A stretch of DNA of 64,000 nucleotides. Source: Prochilodus magdalenae. Lineage: Eukaryota; Chordata; Actinopteri; Characiformes; Prochilodontidae. Of the stretch, positions 46,463 to 59,624 are shown piece after piece; within the stretch, counting starts at the first letter, position 1, and each line of letters begins with the position of its first letter. A program made the position numbers and the translations under genes. The stretch covers positions 10,001 through 74,000 of the forward strand of contig JAMWET010000953.1 of assembly GCA_024036415.1 (NCBI GenBank), in the 5' to 3' direction. The notes beneath the pieces were generated by a model that saw only the letters and a list, made by a program, of their open reading frames with translations, was not told where the DNA came from and did not search any database.

Positions 46463-46537
46463 TACACCAGCCTGCTTGCCCTCACTCGCGCTCTTTTTCG
46501 GTGAAGACAGCGAAGGCAGCACTCCTCCGACTCTCAG
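46463..46537 (+). other. s100a1: Candidate non-coding exon 1 of S100A1-like gene
   Basis: From the predicted start site to the donor CTCTCAG/GTAAGC (GT at 46538). It lacks an ATG start that would read into the coding exon. A non-coding first exon followed by two coding exons is the standard S100 gene plan, and the coding exon at 48437 lies 1.9 kb downstream. Confidence 0.6.
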
Positions 46538-46874
46538 GTAAGCTGGATGGATGGATAGATTGGTGGATGGATGGTACGGACAGTGCGGAAGTGTCAGCAA
46601 TGTATACTCTAAACTAAGGTACCAAAAAGGGGGCTTTGCTATCGAGGAACCACTATTGGTCATCTAAAGAACCTTGCCTTGGAAACCCTCTTAAGCTATA
46701 CTGAACGTCTGGTGCTTGCAGACTTGTGTTTGTTTACTGTCCACTTTGCACTGTCTTCCATGTAATAACTCTTCTTGGATGTATCCCAGGTTCAAGAACC
46801 ACTGTTGTGAACCTTTCTTTAACAAACCTCCACATAAACGTTACAGTTAGACGTTTTCCTAAAACCTTAAATTC

Positions 46875-47455
46875 AAGCCAAGAACCATTTAGGAACATTT
46901 ACATCCAGATGTAGCTTAATTATACCGTAATTACTATGTTATTACATGTTATAACTACCACAAATCCTAAAATTCTAAATCCTAAAAACTATAAGCTATG
47001 TAGTTTTGAGAATGAGTTCTAATAGTTCAAGCCAAGTAGCATTTAGGAACCTTTACAGATAAGTGTAGGCTTATTATACAGTAATTACTATGTTATTACA
47101 TGTTATAACTACCACAAATTCTAAAATTCGAAATCCTAAAAACTATAAGCTATGTAGTTATGAGAATGAGTTCTCATAGTTCAAGCCAAGAGCATTTAGG
47201 AACCTTTACAGTTAGGTTTAGGCTTATTATACAGTAATTACTATGTTATTACATGTTATAACTACCACAAATTCTAAAATTCAAAATCCTAAAAACTATA
47301 AGCTATGTAGTTATGAGAATGAGTTCTAATACATCAAGCCAAGAAGCATTTAGGAACCTTTACAGTTAGGTTTAGGCTTATTATACAGTAATTACTATGT
47401 TATTATATTGTAACTACTATAAAACTAAACTGTAAGCTATGTAGTTATGAGAATG
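46875..47455 (+). repeat. 154-bp tandem repeat, four copies
   Basis: Copies begin with AAGCCAAG at about 46875, 47029, 47183 and 47336 and share TACAGTAATTACTATGTTAT and AAAAACTATAAGCTATGTAG. The last copy is shortened by an internal deletion. It lies in the presumed first intron of the S100A1-like gene. Confidence 0.92.
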
Positions 47456-47459
47456 AGGA

Positions 47460-48435
47460 ATGGAAGGTTGCACAAGAGTTTGGTCTTGGTCAACGACTGA
47501 CCATAGCACAGAGGAAATGTCCAGGATGGACAAGGGTATCTATACAAAGGTGGGGTTGGGAAAGTTTTAAGATCTTGTTATGCTAATTTAATAATGGAAC
47601 CTGATATAGAAAATGGGATTATGGGAAAAAACAAATATATATATTGGGTCTATTGGTACAAGTGTTCTTTTACTTCCGAAGCCAAAGCAAGTGTCAAGCA
47701 ACTGGTGATAAGAATAATGACCTTGCTTGCAACTTCGTGCTAGACGATGTCTTATCTTAACAGGTTCTAGGAGTATTTTCTAGAGGTATCATCTACCTGT
47801 ATATTAATATATATAATAACCTGTCTATTGATAATCCTTTGACTAAAACCAGAGGGTGCCATACCGAGTACAACGATTAGGGCTGAGTGCTAAAACCCAC
47901 TTCAGGCCGTTACATAACTGTTATTAATCCAGCTTCCATGTACCTGGCCTGGCTGTGTCCTGTAGCTCCGATGATGTTGCACCTCCACTGTAATATCGCC
48001 AACCCAATGTGTGCGTGTCCATCAGTGTATGTCTGCCAGAGCCCAATCTTCTTAACAGCTCAAAGACTGGGATCACAACTCAGTTCCTGGCTGCGCCTGT
48101 TCTTATCTAACTTTGATGCAGCGAGGGTTAAGCCGAGCTTCCTTTCCGGCTCTCCAGTATCTCCAGAGTATGTTTTTCTCAGTTTCGGATTTCACTCTTA
48201 TCGGACGCCTCACATTTCCCCTTCTCTAGTTAAAGCCCCCCACCCCTCCTCCACCTCCTCCTCCTGTGAAGTCTTTTCTCCTTTTCTTTTCGGAGTCCGA
48301 CTGTTTTTAGATTCCATGGAAATAAGCCTCTTTTGGCTCTTTTTTCAATATTTAATAGGTCCCAAAAATACAACCTCCCACACATCCCCTTGCCTTGTGG
48401 AGTTCGAACCAACCTCTTCATCTGTCTCTCTGCAG
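47460..48435 (+). other. Rest of intron 1 of S100A1-like gene
   Basis: No exon recognised. A 196-codon plus frame (47887-48477) runs into the coding exon in another frame; it has no family signature and I treat it as chance. Confidence 0.5.
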
Positions 48436-48436
48436 A

Positions 48437-48601
48437 ATGAACCCCGCCCTGAACTCCGAAAATGCCTCCACCCTTGAGAACGCCATGCAACTTATGATCC
48501 AGACCTTCCACAAGTATTCTGGCAATGAAGGGGACAAGTACACGCTCAGCAAGGCTGAACTCAAGGACATGCTGACACAGGAGTTGGGGAACTACCTCGG
48601 G
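48437..48601 (+). CDS. s100a1: S100A1-like calcium-binding protein, coding exon 1
   Basis: An acceptor (CTCTGCAG) ends one base before the ATG. The exon encodes a 13-residue leader, then [20 protein letters not shown] and the 14-residue pseudo-EF loop (Ser28 to Glu41), then [14 protein letters not shown], and ends in phase 0 at GTAAGA. The [17 protein letters not shown] stretch is close to the HSGKEGDKYKLSKKELK of S100A1. S100A1 is a calcium sensor that acts on sarcoplasmic reticulum and synaptic targets in mammals. The fish paralogues s100s/s100t cannot be excluded. Total product 112 residues. Confidence 0.93.
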
Positions 48602-48936
48602 GTAAGATCAGGCACACTGCTCATATTCAACAACTAAGATGTCTTGTTAGGTGCAGTCAGGGACAGGTCTCCGAATGAGCCAGTCACTGTCCAGAGGAGT
48701 TCTGTAATGGCTTGGATTCATGGACGCATGGAACCTCCCCATCATTAGGAGGATGCTATTATATATTGTTATTAGCAGCAGTTCAAAAAGATGTGGTGCC
48801 ATTCGTATGTCTCAGAGAAGCCCCTCCATACATGGTCCCATGGGGGACATTTAGCTAGCATATGCTATCTTGGTTATAACTGTATGGTGGTAACTGGCAA
48901 CATGCAGACAGTGCTTACATGCTCTTGCTCCTACAG
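48602..48936 (+). other. s100a1: Intron 2 of S100A1-like gene
   Basis: A 335-bp phase-0 intron between coding exons, GTAAGA to CTACAG. No repeat or exon inside. Confidence 0.85.
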
Positions 48937-49110
48937 AATGCTCAGGACAAGGATGCCGTGGACAAGGTGATGGGTGACCTGGACTCCAACAACGACGGCG
49001 AGGTGGACTTCACGGAGTTCATAATCCTGGTGGGGGCGCTCACTGTGGCCTGCAACGAATTCTTCCTGGAGTACCACCAGAACGATAAGAAGACAGACAA
49101 GAAAGACTAG
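48937..49110 (+). CDS. s100a1: S100A1-like calcium-binding protein, coding exon 2
   Basis: Encodes NAQDKDAVDKVMGDLDSNND and a canonical second EF-hand (Asp71, Asn73, Asp75, Glu77, Glu82), then FIILVGALTVACNEFFLEYH and a lysine-rich tail ending in TAG. The ALTVACNEFF helix is nearly diagnostic of the S100A1/S100A11-type branch; DGEVDF and VVLVAALTVACN of S100A1 fit best. The tail of about 15 residues (HQNDKKTDKKD) is longer than in mammalian S100A1. The gene has the same strand as the two S100 genes upstream. Confidence 0.95.
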   Translation, partial: NAQDKDAVDKVMGDLDSNNDGEVDFTEFIILVGALTVACNEFFLEYHQNDKKTDKKD

Positions 49111-49480
49111 GCACCGTCCTGTCTCTCTGAACTCAAGCCAACACATGACCACTGAATGACAGAGGGCAGGGGAGGAGAAGCGAAGGGGAGACGGAGGGAA
49201 GGTGGGGGATATGCATGCGTATGAGTACAGAGTAACACAACACACTCGTCCATGGGCGAGAAAAAACAGGCCATCGGTCGTGGCGACCTGCTTTGAACCC
49301 CCCGTTCCTCCTCCCCCTTCCCGAAATTCATTCTTGGCTGAAAAGTGAGGGAGTGAGATCCAGTTCAATGATGGTCATTGTTGAATATGTGAATATTGTC
49401 ACTTTCCTTTCTTTGGTTTGTTTTTTAATTACCCTTTTTTGTGCTGATTTGATCATTGCAAGACCATTCTTCAATATTAT

Positions 49481-49486
49481 AATAAA
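49481..49486 (+). terminator. s100a1: Poly(A) signal of S100A1-like gene
   Basis: AATAAA 370 bases after the stop, followed by AAGCTCAAGTTTTAAAG and a TG/T-rich stretch (GTCCTTTGTGGTTTTT) typical of a cleavage region. Confidence 0.8.
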
Positions 49487-50064
49487 GCTCAAGTTTTAAA
49501 GACACAGTGGTCCTTTGTGGTTTTTAGCCTACCATTCACCAGGTGAGAGGCATCTGGAGACCTTGGTAGAGATGATGGAACAAGACAATAAGGCTGGCGT
49601 AGTCAGCACAATGCATATCACCAGTCTCCTTTGCAATCGAATGTATCTGAACAGTATTGGAATAATAACAGCTGTCCCGGAGGGATGGGCTGACACCAGT
49701 CTGGTGGTTGAGCAGATGCTTAAACCACGATGCATGTTCCTCTTGTTTATGGAGGACCGAATCTGCCAAAATAAAAATAAATGAATAAATAAATAAAACA
49801 CTAATACTTAAATTAAAATGGTAAAGAAATAATGATGGTAAATCTAAAAATGAAAAAATAAGCATAAAAATAAGTATATCAATAAATAAAAAACTTGTGT
49901 AAAAAAAATAAATGTGTAATGTGTATTTATTTTGTTATTTGTGTTACTTAATGAACATTCTTATTTTAAATTAATGTATTTACCTAATTATTTATTAATA
50001 AATTCATTTATTTATTTATTTTTGTTTTTCCTTACCCTTATGGTAATAAAGGGGCTGTCAATCC

Positions 50065-50074
50065 ATGACGTCAG
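50065..50074 (+). promoter_or_regulatory. CRE-like motif and inverted CCAAT upstream of the ORF
   Basis: CATGACGTCAG contains the palindromic TGACGTCA element; ATTGG (inverted CCAAT) lies about 25 bases on, at 50092. Together they look like a small proximal promoter roughly 100 bases before the ORF start. No TATA box is seen. Confidence 0.4.
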
Positions 50075-50169
50075 TTGGTTTTAACATTCCTATTGGTTGA
50101 TCGACAGCAGATTCCGTAGATCGATTGTCTTGCTCCGTCAGCAGTAACTATGAACAACACGGTGCACTA

Positions 50170-50523
50170 ATGTCTGCTTACAGGCAACAGGTAGCGAGAG
50201 ACCTGAGACTCTTAGCTGACCCTGCTGAAAATGCAGGTGCAGATTATTTACTCTTTCGGGTGGAGGCTGTGGCTGACAGTTTGTTCCATTTTGCTACATC
50301 ATCTGATACAGAGATCGACCCCATAGTGTTCACAAATTTAGAGGAGGTAGTTCATCGTCTTTCCCTGCTAAATTCAGATCATGCAACACCTGGAAGCTGC
50401 CTCTCTGAGCAGATCCGACACCGACCTGCGCCCCGGTATTTGTCCTCTCTGAGTCTTTCACCCGAACGCATAGCCAAGCTACATAGCTCTGCTCGAAATC
50501 AACTCCTGTCGTTCTGCACTTGA
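50170..50523 (+). CDS. Hypothetical protein within the inverted-repeat element
   Basis: Single-exon ORF of 117 codons from the first in-frame ATG (a stop lies in frame at 50098; an open but ATG-less stretch extends 5' to 50101). The protein begins MSAYRQQVARDLRLLADPAE, is predicted largely helical, has an acidic middle (SSDTEIDPIVF) and a Leu/Ser-rich end with SLSPERIAKLHSSARNQLL. Base composition is near 48 percent GC, in sharp contrast with the AT-rich flanks, which suggests real coding sequence. It might be the N-terminal part of a longer transposon protein or a captured gene fragment; no known domain is recognised. Confidence 0.5.
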   Translation: MSAYRQQVARDLRLLADPAENAGADYLLFRVEAVADSLFHFATSSDTEIDPIVFTNLEEVVHRLSLLNSDHATPGSCLSEQIRHRPAPRYLSSLSLSPERIAKLHSSARNQLLSFCT

Positions 50524-50579
50524 TTGCTAAGCCTGAACATGAAAAACACGCCTCCTCATTATCATATGAAAGAAGAAAA

Positions 50580-50870
50580 ACAGAAATAAATTAATTAATT
50601 AATTAATTAAAAAATATATATAAATAATTAAATGTATAATTAAATAATATTTTATGTAAAAATAATATGTATTAAATAAATAGATTTTAAAATTACCATG
50701 TTTAAATAATATATGCAGAAAATATATATAAAATGAAGGGAGACATTAATAAAACATTAATAAACAGTACACGAATAAATAAAATGAGGTCTATATAAAT
50801 GCAAGAAAAGGAAATAAGCGTATAAACAAAATCAAAGCAATTATTATTTATTTATTTATTTATTTTTAAT
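50580..50870 (+). repeat. AT-rich low-complexity sequence with TTAA/TTTA runs
   Basis: ATTAATTAATTA near 50590 and (ATTT)n near 50842-50866 form part of the AT-rich right side of the element 49749-50892. Confidence 0.85.
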
Positions 50871-51284
50871 TTTAGCAGATCCGGTCCTCCATACTTGTTC
50901 CTCTTGTTTCTGTAAAAGAGAATCTTCACAATACACTGCATTCAAAATGTGTATACATGGCATTTGGCAGATGCTCGGAGCAGCTTACAGAGGCAGGCAT
51001 ATATAATGTTTGGAGTCTTGCCATAGGACACCCATTCGTATGATATGGTGTTCTTCCAGGGCTGGGGAATCAAACCCCAGATGATGGCAACCTGGATTGC
51101 AATGGTGTCACCCACTATACTATGGATGTGTGAAGTGTTAGGAATGCCCAGTCTAAACACATTTCTCTAATCTGGTAAAGTTAGTTTACCATTAGACTTA
51201 CTTTCATGCAACTTCCAAGTGCAGGAGTTGTAGCATGTAGGTACCAACTACTAGAAGTAGATCAGAACATTAAGAGTCTATACC

Positions 51285-51785
51285 AACCATGTACTGATCC
51301 ACATAAGTGTGAGACATACTGCTGACCATCTCCAGTGAGGAGTCCCACTTTGTCTTGGTGGATAACGAATCCATGTGTGGAGGCACCGTGGTCAGCACCA
51401 AAGCGCACCTGGTGCCACTCCATCGCCATCCTTACCGGACCATCTGCAGGAACTGTGTAAGGGTATTCAAGCTGCATGGGATGGATTGTCACAGGACACC
51501 ATTAGTACCTTCTACACCTCCATGCCAAGACATCAGGCATGTTGCGTTAGCAAACATGGCGGCCCAGTGTCATACCGGGGGACACTACTTCTGTATGTGT
51601 AGCTCAATAAACATTATTCATTCATTATCCTTTATCTGTATTTGGTAACCTTTAACCTTTATATATATTTATCTAGTCACTGCAGCCCTCATCTCAGCAA
51701 TATCATCTTTCCAATGGCACTGCAATCCCACACTTCCTTCTGGGTGCAGCTATTCTTTTGATGATGAGTGTATAAACACTCATAA
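51285..51785 (+). mobile_element. Tc1-like family A, copy
   Basis: Plus-strand frames show the conserved core relic (ISSEESHFVLVDNESMCGGT in pieces) and IQAAWDGLSQDTISTFYTSM followed by ACCVSKHGG, the usual C-terminal end of a Tc1-type transposase. The right end GGGTGCAGCTATTCTTTTGA with ATGAGTGTA matches the 56-kb copy. Confidence 0.78.
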
Positions 51786-51789
51786 CCAG

Positions 51790-53090
51790 GTGTACAAGAA
51801 AAACGCCCACGCACACAGAGTAACGAACCTCCAACCTTTATTGAACAGATTAAGGTGACGTGAGGAGTCAGGAAAAGGAAGGCTGTGAATAGGGAGGGCG
51901 TGTTCAAGATATGCATGGGGTGCACGGATCGGTCTCTTAGCATTATATAGCTCCTTCTTCGTCCTTTTCTGGGATTTAAAAGCGGAGTCAGTCTTTGTCA
52001 GTGGAAGGTTACTTTTAAGGGAGTTGTGGTGCTCTGCCCTGAATCCCTCAGGCGATGATGCATGGTGCATGAGCATGGTCACCAAGAGCACCAGAGGGAT
52101 GAGGATGAATCACAAGAAACAGTCCGGTCCAGGAAGCCGGGAACACAGCAGTGGCCTCATTCTGAAAAAACTGTCATCTAGAGCCATTAATCTTCTAATC
52201 AGCGCGTTTACCATATTCAATTCACAGACTGGTCGAACCATTACAGTTCCTGCCACTCACTTTGCCCAGGCACATCTTTAGAAGTCTGTGATGTCTTCAG
52301 TTATGGTGCAACAAATTACGAAAAGCCATATCGCCCTCTATGCTTCCTTCAGTGTATTGCAATCTGTCAGAATAACCACATTGGAAAATGTTTGTGAAGG
52401 CCTTTTCCACATGTATCAGAATACGCTTAAGAAGTCTTAGAACAATGATTTAGGGATCCTCGCATGAACATGTCAATATACACACCAATCTTATCCATGA
52501 AAAATAGCTGTGTGGCTGCAGTGTCTTCATTCCAACCAAGCGGTAGCAAAGCCTCTAACTTGCAGCTGTTTAAGACCAACTAATAACACTAATGGAATCA
52601 TCCTGGTCACAATGGAAACCTCATGGGTACCACTGATGACTCCACAGACTTCATAATAAAGTTGTAACCACAGTACTGCTGTTTGACTTAAAGGTGCAGT
52701 ATACGATTCTGGAGAACGAATGTTGCTATAGAACTGAACAGCAAAACAAACACACCACTCCTTTCAGTGCCTCTTCAGAAGCTTCACCATCGAAACCCAT
52801 GGATACCCATTCCCGAGGTGAAAGACAAACTTCGTTTTTAGGCGTATAAAACCCTTCGACTCTTGTACAGACAAATGCCATTATATGGTGTGGTGTTGAG
52901 TGAACAATGACATAGTTAATAATGTAACTAATGTTAATAGTTTCTGAGTTAACGCACTGTTGCTACAGTTACTCCTGCAATGCTAATCAGTTACCATCAC
53001 AAACATCTGCAAACATAACGCTACATAGCGATAATAGTAACCTGGTAGTCATGTTCCTAGGAGACAGAGCAACCTTCTTATTCTTTCTTC
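51790..53090. other. No gene recognised
   Basis: Short frames only. A poly-T stretch at 53108-53118 precedes the tandem repeat. Confidence 0.4.
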
Positions 53091-53139
53091 ATGATTTTTC
53101 AATTCTCCATGAGGTTTTTTTTTTTAGTTCTTCTTGTTG

Positions 53140-53600
53140 GAGTTTTCTGGCCCACCTTAAATGGTGCAGCCGTTTTTCATTCCAGTGGCTCAGCATCTTG
53201 TTCAGATTTTTCCATTTTCAACATTCTGGCACCTCGGCTTCTTGTTCAGATTTTTCCATTACACCTTAAATAGTGCACAGTTACTTTTCAGTGTCTCAGC
53301 TTCTTGTTCAGATTTTTCCATTCCACCTTAAATAGTGCACAGTTACATTTCAGTGTCTCAGTTTCTTGTTCAGATTTTTCCATTCCACCTTAAATAGTGC
53401 ACAGTTACATTTCAGTGTCTCAGCTTTTGTTCATATTGTTTCGTTCCACCTTAATTGGTGCACAGCTAAGTTTCAGTGTCACCTCTTCTTGGTTAGATTT
53501 TCCCATTCCACCTTAAATAGTGCACAGTTACATTTCAGTGTCTCATCTTGTTTAAAATGTTCCCGCTCCACCTTCATCTTCATCTCAGTCAGTATACCTT
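53140..53600 (+). repeat. 62-bp tandem repeat
   Basis: About seven units with consensus CTTGTTCAGATTTTTCCATT followed by CCACCTTAAATAGTGCACAG and TTACATTTCAGTGTCTCAG. Units at 53280-53420 are nearly identical; outer ones are diverged. Related single monomers occur at 9515 and 54713, and the array is followed by an inverted monomer (TTTAAGGAGGAAAGGGAACA at 53636). Confidence 0.9.
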
Positions 53601-53629
53601 CGTCACCTTATGCGTCAAAAAGTAACTGT

Positions 53630-53830
53630 CGCACCATTTAAGGAGGAAAGGGAACATCCGAAACAGAAGCTGGTGAACAGCCAGCCATCTGCAGCCTTGG
53701 CAGCTCCTGGGGGTTTCTCCTGCGTTGAAACACCTCACTGATGTTACCACGGCTCCTCCTTGGCTGTTTCTCTACCATCTCTCCTTCTTGACAATGTGCG
53801 GAGTTTAGCATGTAGCCCCTCCCCATCCAC
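53630..53830 (+). repeat. Dispersed repeat, copy 1 of a pair
   Basis: Related to 54870-55060: an AGGAACATC-type start, CAGCTCCTGGGGGTTTCT, CACGGCTCCT, TTGGCTGTTTCTC and ACCATCTCTCCTTCTTG. Direct orientation, 1.24 kb apart. Both copies follow a piece of the 62-bp monomer, so array plus this segment may form one composite repeat. Confidence 0.75.
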
Positions 53831-54869
53831 TCAGTCCTGGCCACACTGCTGCTTGGTTGGAGCCAGCGTATTGGGATGCTCTACCTGAGACACTTTGTGG
53901 GCTGTGTACCAACACTATGAGGAGAGCCTGACAGAAGGTGTCCTGGATTGAAATCGTATACTGCTCCCTTAACACCAAACAGTGGTTTCCCGTAATTCGA
54001 CATCTCATCCAGATTCAAAATATAATTTCTAGCAGAGGGTAAAATCTGTTTAACCAAAACTATCTAGATACATGTGGATGGGCTCGACATAACCGGCTAG
54101 TCACTGCAGCCCTCATCTCAATATAATCATTATAATCATAATCATAATCATTATCATTCGGTCACTTTCACTCTCCTTTCATGAAAACCTTCACAGACTT
54201 CATTTTCGCTTGAACCGTTGCAATGGGATGTGGCCCACAAGTATAAGCAGGAAGCGGTGGCCCAGATCTCTGAGGGAACCCTGGTCATAGTTCATAACCA
54301 GCTGTATCAATGTTCCTAAAGATGCTATGATACTCAGTATAGAGGTACAATGATATTTCTCTAAGGGAGGGACTGGAGGCAAAGGGTAAAGAGGAGATTA
54401 AAGCGAGGAGCTACAACCGTTGAAAGGAGAGGACGAGAACAGTGCGGAGAAGGTTATGGTAGGAACATCGTGTCGGAGTGCGACTGTAACGAGAGCGACC
54501 AGAAACAGTAACGATACACGGCCTGTGCTCACACGTTCGTTCCTAACACATGGCAACACGGGTTACAGCTGCACACTGCATCAGGACAAGTGTGAGGTAT
54601 GATTAGAACCGGAGAGGTGGGGACAATAGAGGAGTTGAGCAGGGGAGGCGAAGATGATGTCAAGAAAGAAAACAGGAGCAAGAATCTAGGGCCTGACCGA
54701 TCTACTGTAGTTCTGATTTGTCCATTCCACCTTAAATGGTGTAGTGCTTACAGTCAAGTGTCTCAGCATCTTGTTCCCGTTCCACCTTAAACTGTGAAGT
54801 AGTTGTGTGATGGCACCTCGGGCACTGTAGCTGTCCAACTTTGTTGTTCATCTCAGGTGTCTGAGAGTA

Positions 54870-55060
54870 TCTGTAGCATCATTTAAGGTGGAACGGGAAC
54901 ATCTGAAAAAGACCTCCAGCCGTGTCAGCTCCTGGGGGTTTCTTACAGTGTAATGCCTTACACTGGTGTTAGCACGGCTCCTAGCCCTTGCCTCTATTCC
55001 TCGCATCTTCTTCTCCTTGGCTGTTTCTCAACCATCTCTCCTTCTTGTTGAGAGGAGAGG
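54870..55060 (+). repeat. Dispersed repeat, copy 2 of a pair
   Basis: Counterpart of 53630-53830, preceded at 54713-54800 by about 1.5 diverged 62-bp monomers. The 53830-54710 interval between copies has no recognised gene. Confidence 0.75.
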
Positions 55061-55064
55061 ACGA

Positions 55065-55995
55065 GAACAGGATGATATATTGTTTGACTGATCAAATCAA
55101 CCAAGGTATTAAGGTAGCACAGATTTCTCAGCTGATGCAGATTTCATCAGCAGCTAGTCTCTTTTAATGTTTGATAAGAAAGCCATTGGGCTGGCTCTGA
55201 CACCGGACCGTCCCAGGGACCCTGCCAGGTCACAATATCAAGATATAAATTAAGATATGAACAAAAAATCTTTAATGTGGCATTTTCCACAAAAATTAGT
55301 CCTCAGTTTCTATTTTTTTGGTAAACATTTTGGAGAAAATTCGACATTAAATATGAAATTTGCCAAAACGGTTGCACATGCGGTATCCACCCCCCGCCAA
55401 TATGTTCGACTCAGCGAATCAACAGCGACCCTACATTAAAATCTACTATACTGCTCGACGAAGATGCTTGAGCTTGGCGTCCACTGGTCGCTGATCACGT
55501 GACTACAACACTAACAACATAGACACCGCAAAGAAGACAACCGGTGAGGGGCCTGGTGATTTCGGGGGCAATATCTCTGGTTTCCAGCTAGGAATGTGAT
55601 CCCAGTCTCTATGGAAAGGGCAGGGCCACATTTTATTGACCTCTGAAATTTTTCCAACATTCCTCCACTGATCTACAGAGCTCTAAAGATCAGATGCTCA
55701 GTATTGCTATCTTCGTTGCTATTGCTATCTTGGAGAGGGAGCCTAACACCCTATAAATTTGACGCCATGAAATATGAAATCTGCTATTGTTATTTTGGTC
55801 GAGCTATGCCGCTTGAGATGGCTCTGGCTCTCTGGGCTGAATACTGGCAAGTCCTTTTATAGCTGCTACTACAAGTAAGCACAGTTCTAGGGTCCGTATC
55901 CCAAGTTCCCTGAAGGCTAGCTAAGCAATCCAGGGCTTGCTGACCTGTGCTACTAATACACCTTCTCCTGTGGTTTTATTGAGATGTGCAATCCC
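55065..55995. other. No gene recognised
   Basis: Only short frames; no repeat family recognised by eye. Confidence 0.4.
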
Positions 55996-56002
55996 TAGTA
56001 TA

Positions 56003-56676
56003 TACACTCATCGTATATGATCGCAGCTAGCGTATAATAGCCACACCCAGAAGGAATCAACGGAGAGGTATGAAACTTGGTGGGTAGGTCTCACATCATA
56101 AGACATGTTATAGATTCCGGTATCATGCTCTGCCGCGCAAGTACAGGCCTTATCCCTGTACCTGACTGATCCTACAGCCAAGATTGCAGACATGCAGCGA
56201 GAGTGATGTCCTCCTTGAGTCATCCTGTTAGTGCCAGCACCATCGGCAGGCAGCTGCACAGAGCGTTAGAATGATTGCCCTTAACGCCACGTCACCGCCA
56301 CCAAAGACTGCAATGGGGTTGTGCCAGACATGTCATGGAGTGACTCGGAATGGCAGCGGGTCATCTTCAGTGACGAGTCCCGCTTTTGTCTTGGTAGAGA
56401 CCACCAACGAATCCAGCGTCAAGATGAACGATGTCCAGAAGGCCTGGTGTCAGTCCATCTTCACCCCTACTGCACAATCTGCAGGAACTGTGTGGGAATA
56501 TTCAAGCTGCATGGGATGGATTATCACAGGACACTATTAGGAACCTCTACAACTCCATGCTGAGACGGCCGGCATGTTGCATTAGTAACCCCATACCGAG
56601 AGCCTCCTTCCCAATAGCACTGCAGTCCCACACCTCCTTCAGGGTGCACCTATTCTATTGAAAATGAGTGTGTATA
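56003..56676 (+). mobile_element. Tc1-like family A, most complete copy (both ends)
   Basis: The left end TATACACTCATCGTATATGA with AGCCACACCCAGAAGGA is complemented by the right end (TCCTTCAGGGTGCACCTATT through ATGAGTGTGTA). Inside, a plus frame contains WQRVIFSDESRFCLGRDHQR, the central Asp-bearing motif of the Tc1 DDE domain, and a shifted frame ends IQAAWDGLSQDTIRNLYNSM. The copy is only 0.67 kb, so most of the N-terminal domain is lost. Confidence 0.85.
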
Positions 56677-56679
56677 ACA

Positions 56680-57555
56680 AATTGCCAATGTTATTGTGTT
56701 ATTAGACTTTAATATCGTTCTTGTCATCAGTAACAGTTTTCTTATCGGTCAGGCCCTAAAAAGATACGCACAGCTGCAACAAGCGCAAGCCTTTTAGTGC
56801 TGGTCAAAGCTCCCAGCTCTTACGGTTCTCCATTACAACTATTTAGCAATTCTTCCACTATGCTGCCTCTCTTTTTTATTAGAGCCTAGTATCGTCAATC
56901 ACCCACCATCTCCTAAGACCTTGATTATTCCAGAAACTGGAACCAGCACTGCTCTATTCCCAACTCCTTTCGAGGGCACCTTCCTAACGGCCTCGCTATC
57001 CATTTCCGTGTGTTGGTAATTAGTGGTTACACTTGATAAAACACATTCTGGTTATGTTAATTAATAATTAGAATAATACATACTGCATCAAAGCCCAAAA
57101 AGGACCATTCGCTCGCGTGATCAGACAGAAAACGATGGCGCCGAATGCACTAAAAGTGTGACAGGCCTCTAGACTATGGGAAACAAATCTGTTCTGAACG
57201 AGTGGAGATAGAATGGCTTCGCATAGACGTCGGAAGATCACCTCTCTCTCCGTTTGGCTCTCCTGCCATAATTAGCAGTCGTGAGTCTCTTGAGGAAGCC
57301 ATAAAGCTCGGTGGCTGTCTGAAGGCAGAGCTTTGTGGGTGGCTTAGTCTTGACACTGATTGGCTGGCAGGGCACAGTGTTTTCAATCTCTCTCTCTCTC
57401 TCTCTCTCTCTGTCTCACTCTCTTGTCTTGTGGACTTTGTCACTCAAAGGGAGGAGAGAGAGAGGTGTGGTGAGAGGAGGGCCAAAAGAACAACTGAAAC
57501 AAAACTGCACGCATGGTTATTATTGGTGTGGAGTTATTCCAAAAAGTCATCGTAT
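56680..57555. other. Downstream region / possible 3' UTR of chrnb2-like gene
   Basis: On the minus strand this follows the chrnb2 stop. AATAAA on the minus strand (TTTATT at 56875-56880) could be a poly(A) signal 830 bases after the stop. A CT microsatellite is at 57389-57424. The frames 57202-57873 on the plus strand are shadows of the minus-strand exon and its UTR. Confidence 0.45.
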
Positions 57556-57711
57556 AAACCTAGCAGATTATGGCCGCAGTTCCGAGTCCCGTGCAAAAAA
57601 CAGTCCCCCGTCCCCCTCCCCCCCTGGGCAGGCCCTCCCTCCTCCCTTCGTCCATCCGGCCTCCACTGGGGCCGCGAAGTGTCTGAAAGTCCTGTGCCAG
57701 TGGCCGGGCAG

Positions 57712-59620
<1,909 letters not shown>

Positions 59621-59624
59621 AAAG

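Larger units (their letters stand above)
49749..50892 (+). mobile_element. Unclassified inverted-repeat element carrying an ORF
   Basis: ATGGAGGACCGAATCTGCC at the left is matched by the complement of GGCAGATCC-type sequence at the right (GCAGATCCGGTCCTCCAT). Both continue inward as AT-rich TAAAT repeats, giving inverted ends of about 45 bases. TGTTCCTCTTGTTT flanks both sides (49735-49748; 50896-50909, three bases beyond the right end), a 14-bp direct repeat. The middle holds an intact small ORF with a CRE-like TGACGTCA upstream. I do not recognise the family. Confidence 0.65.

Noticed and set aside
47887..48477. 196-codon plus frame before the S100A1-like exon
   Set aside because: It overlaps the real coding exon in a different frame, contains the acceptor pyrimidine tract and shows no domain.
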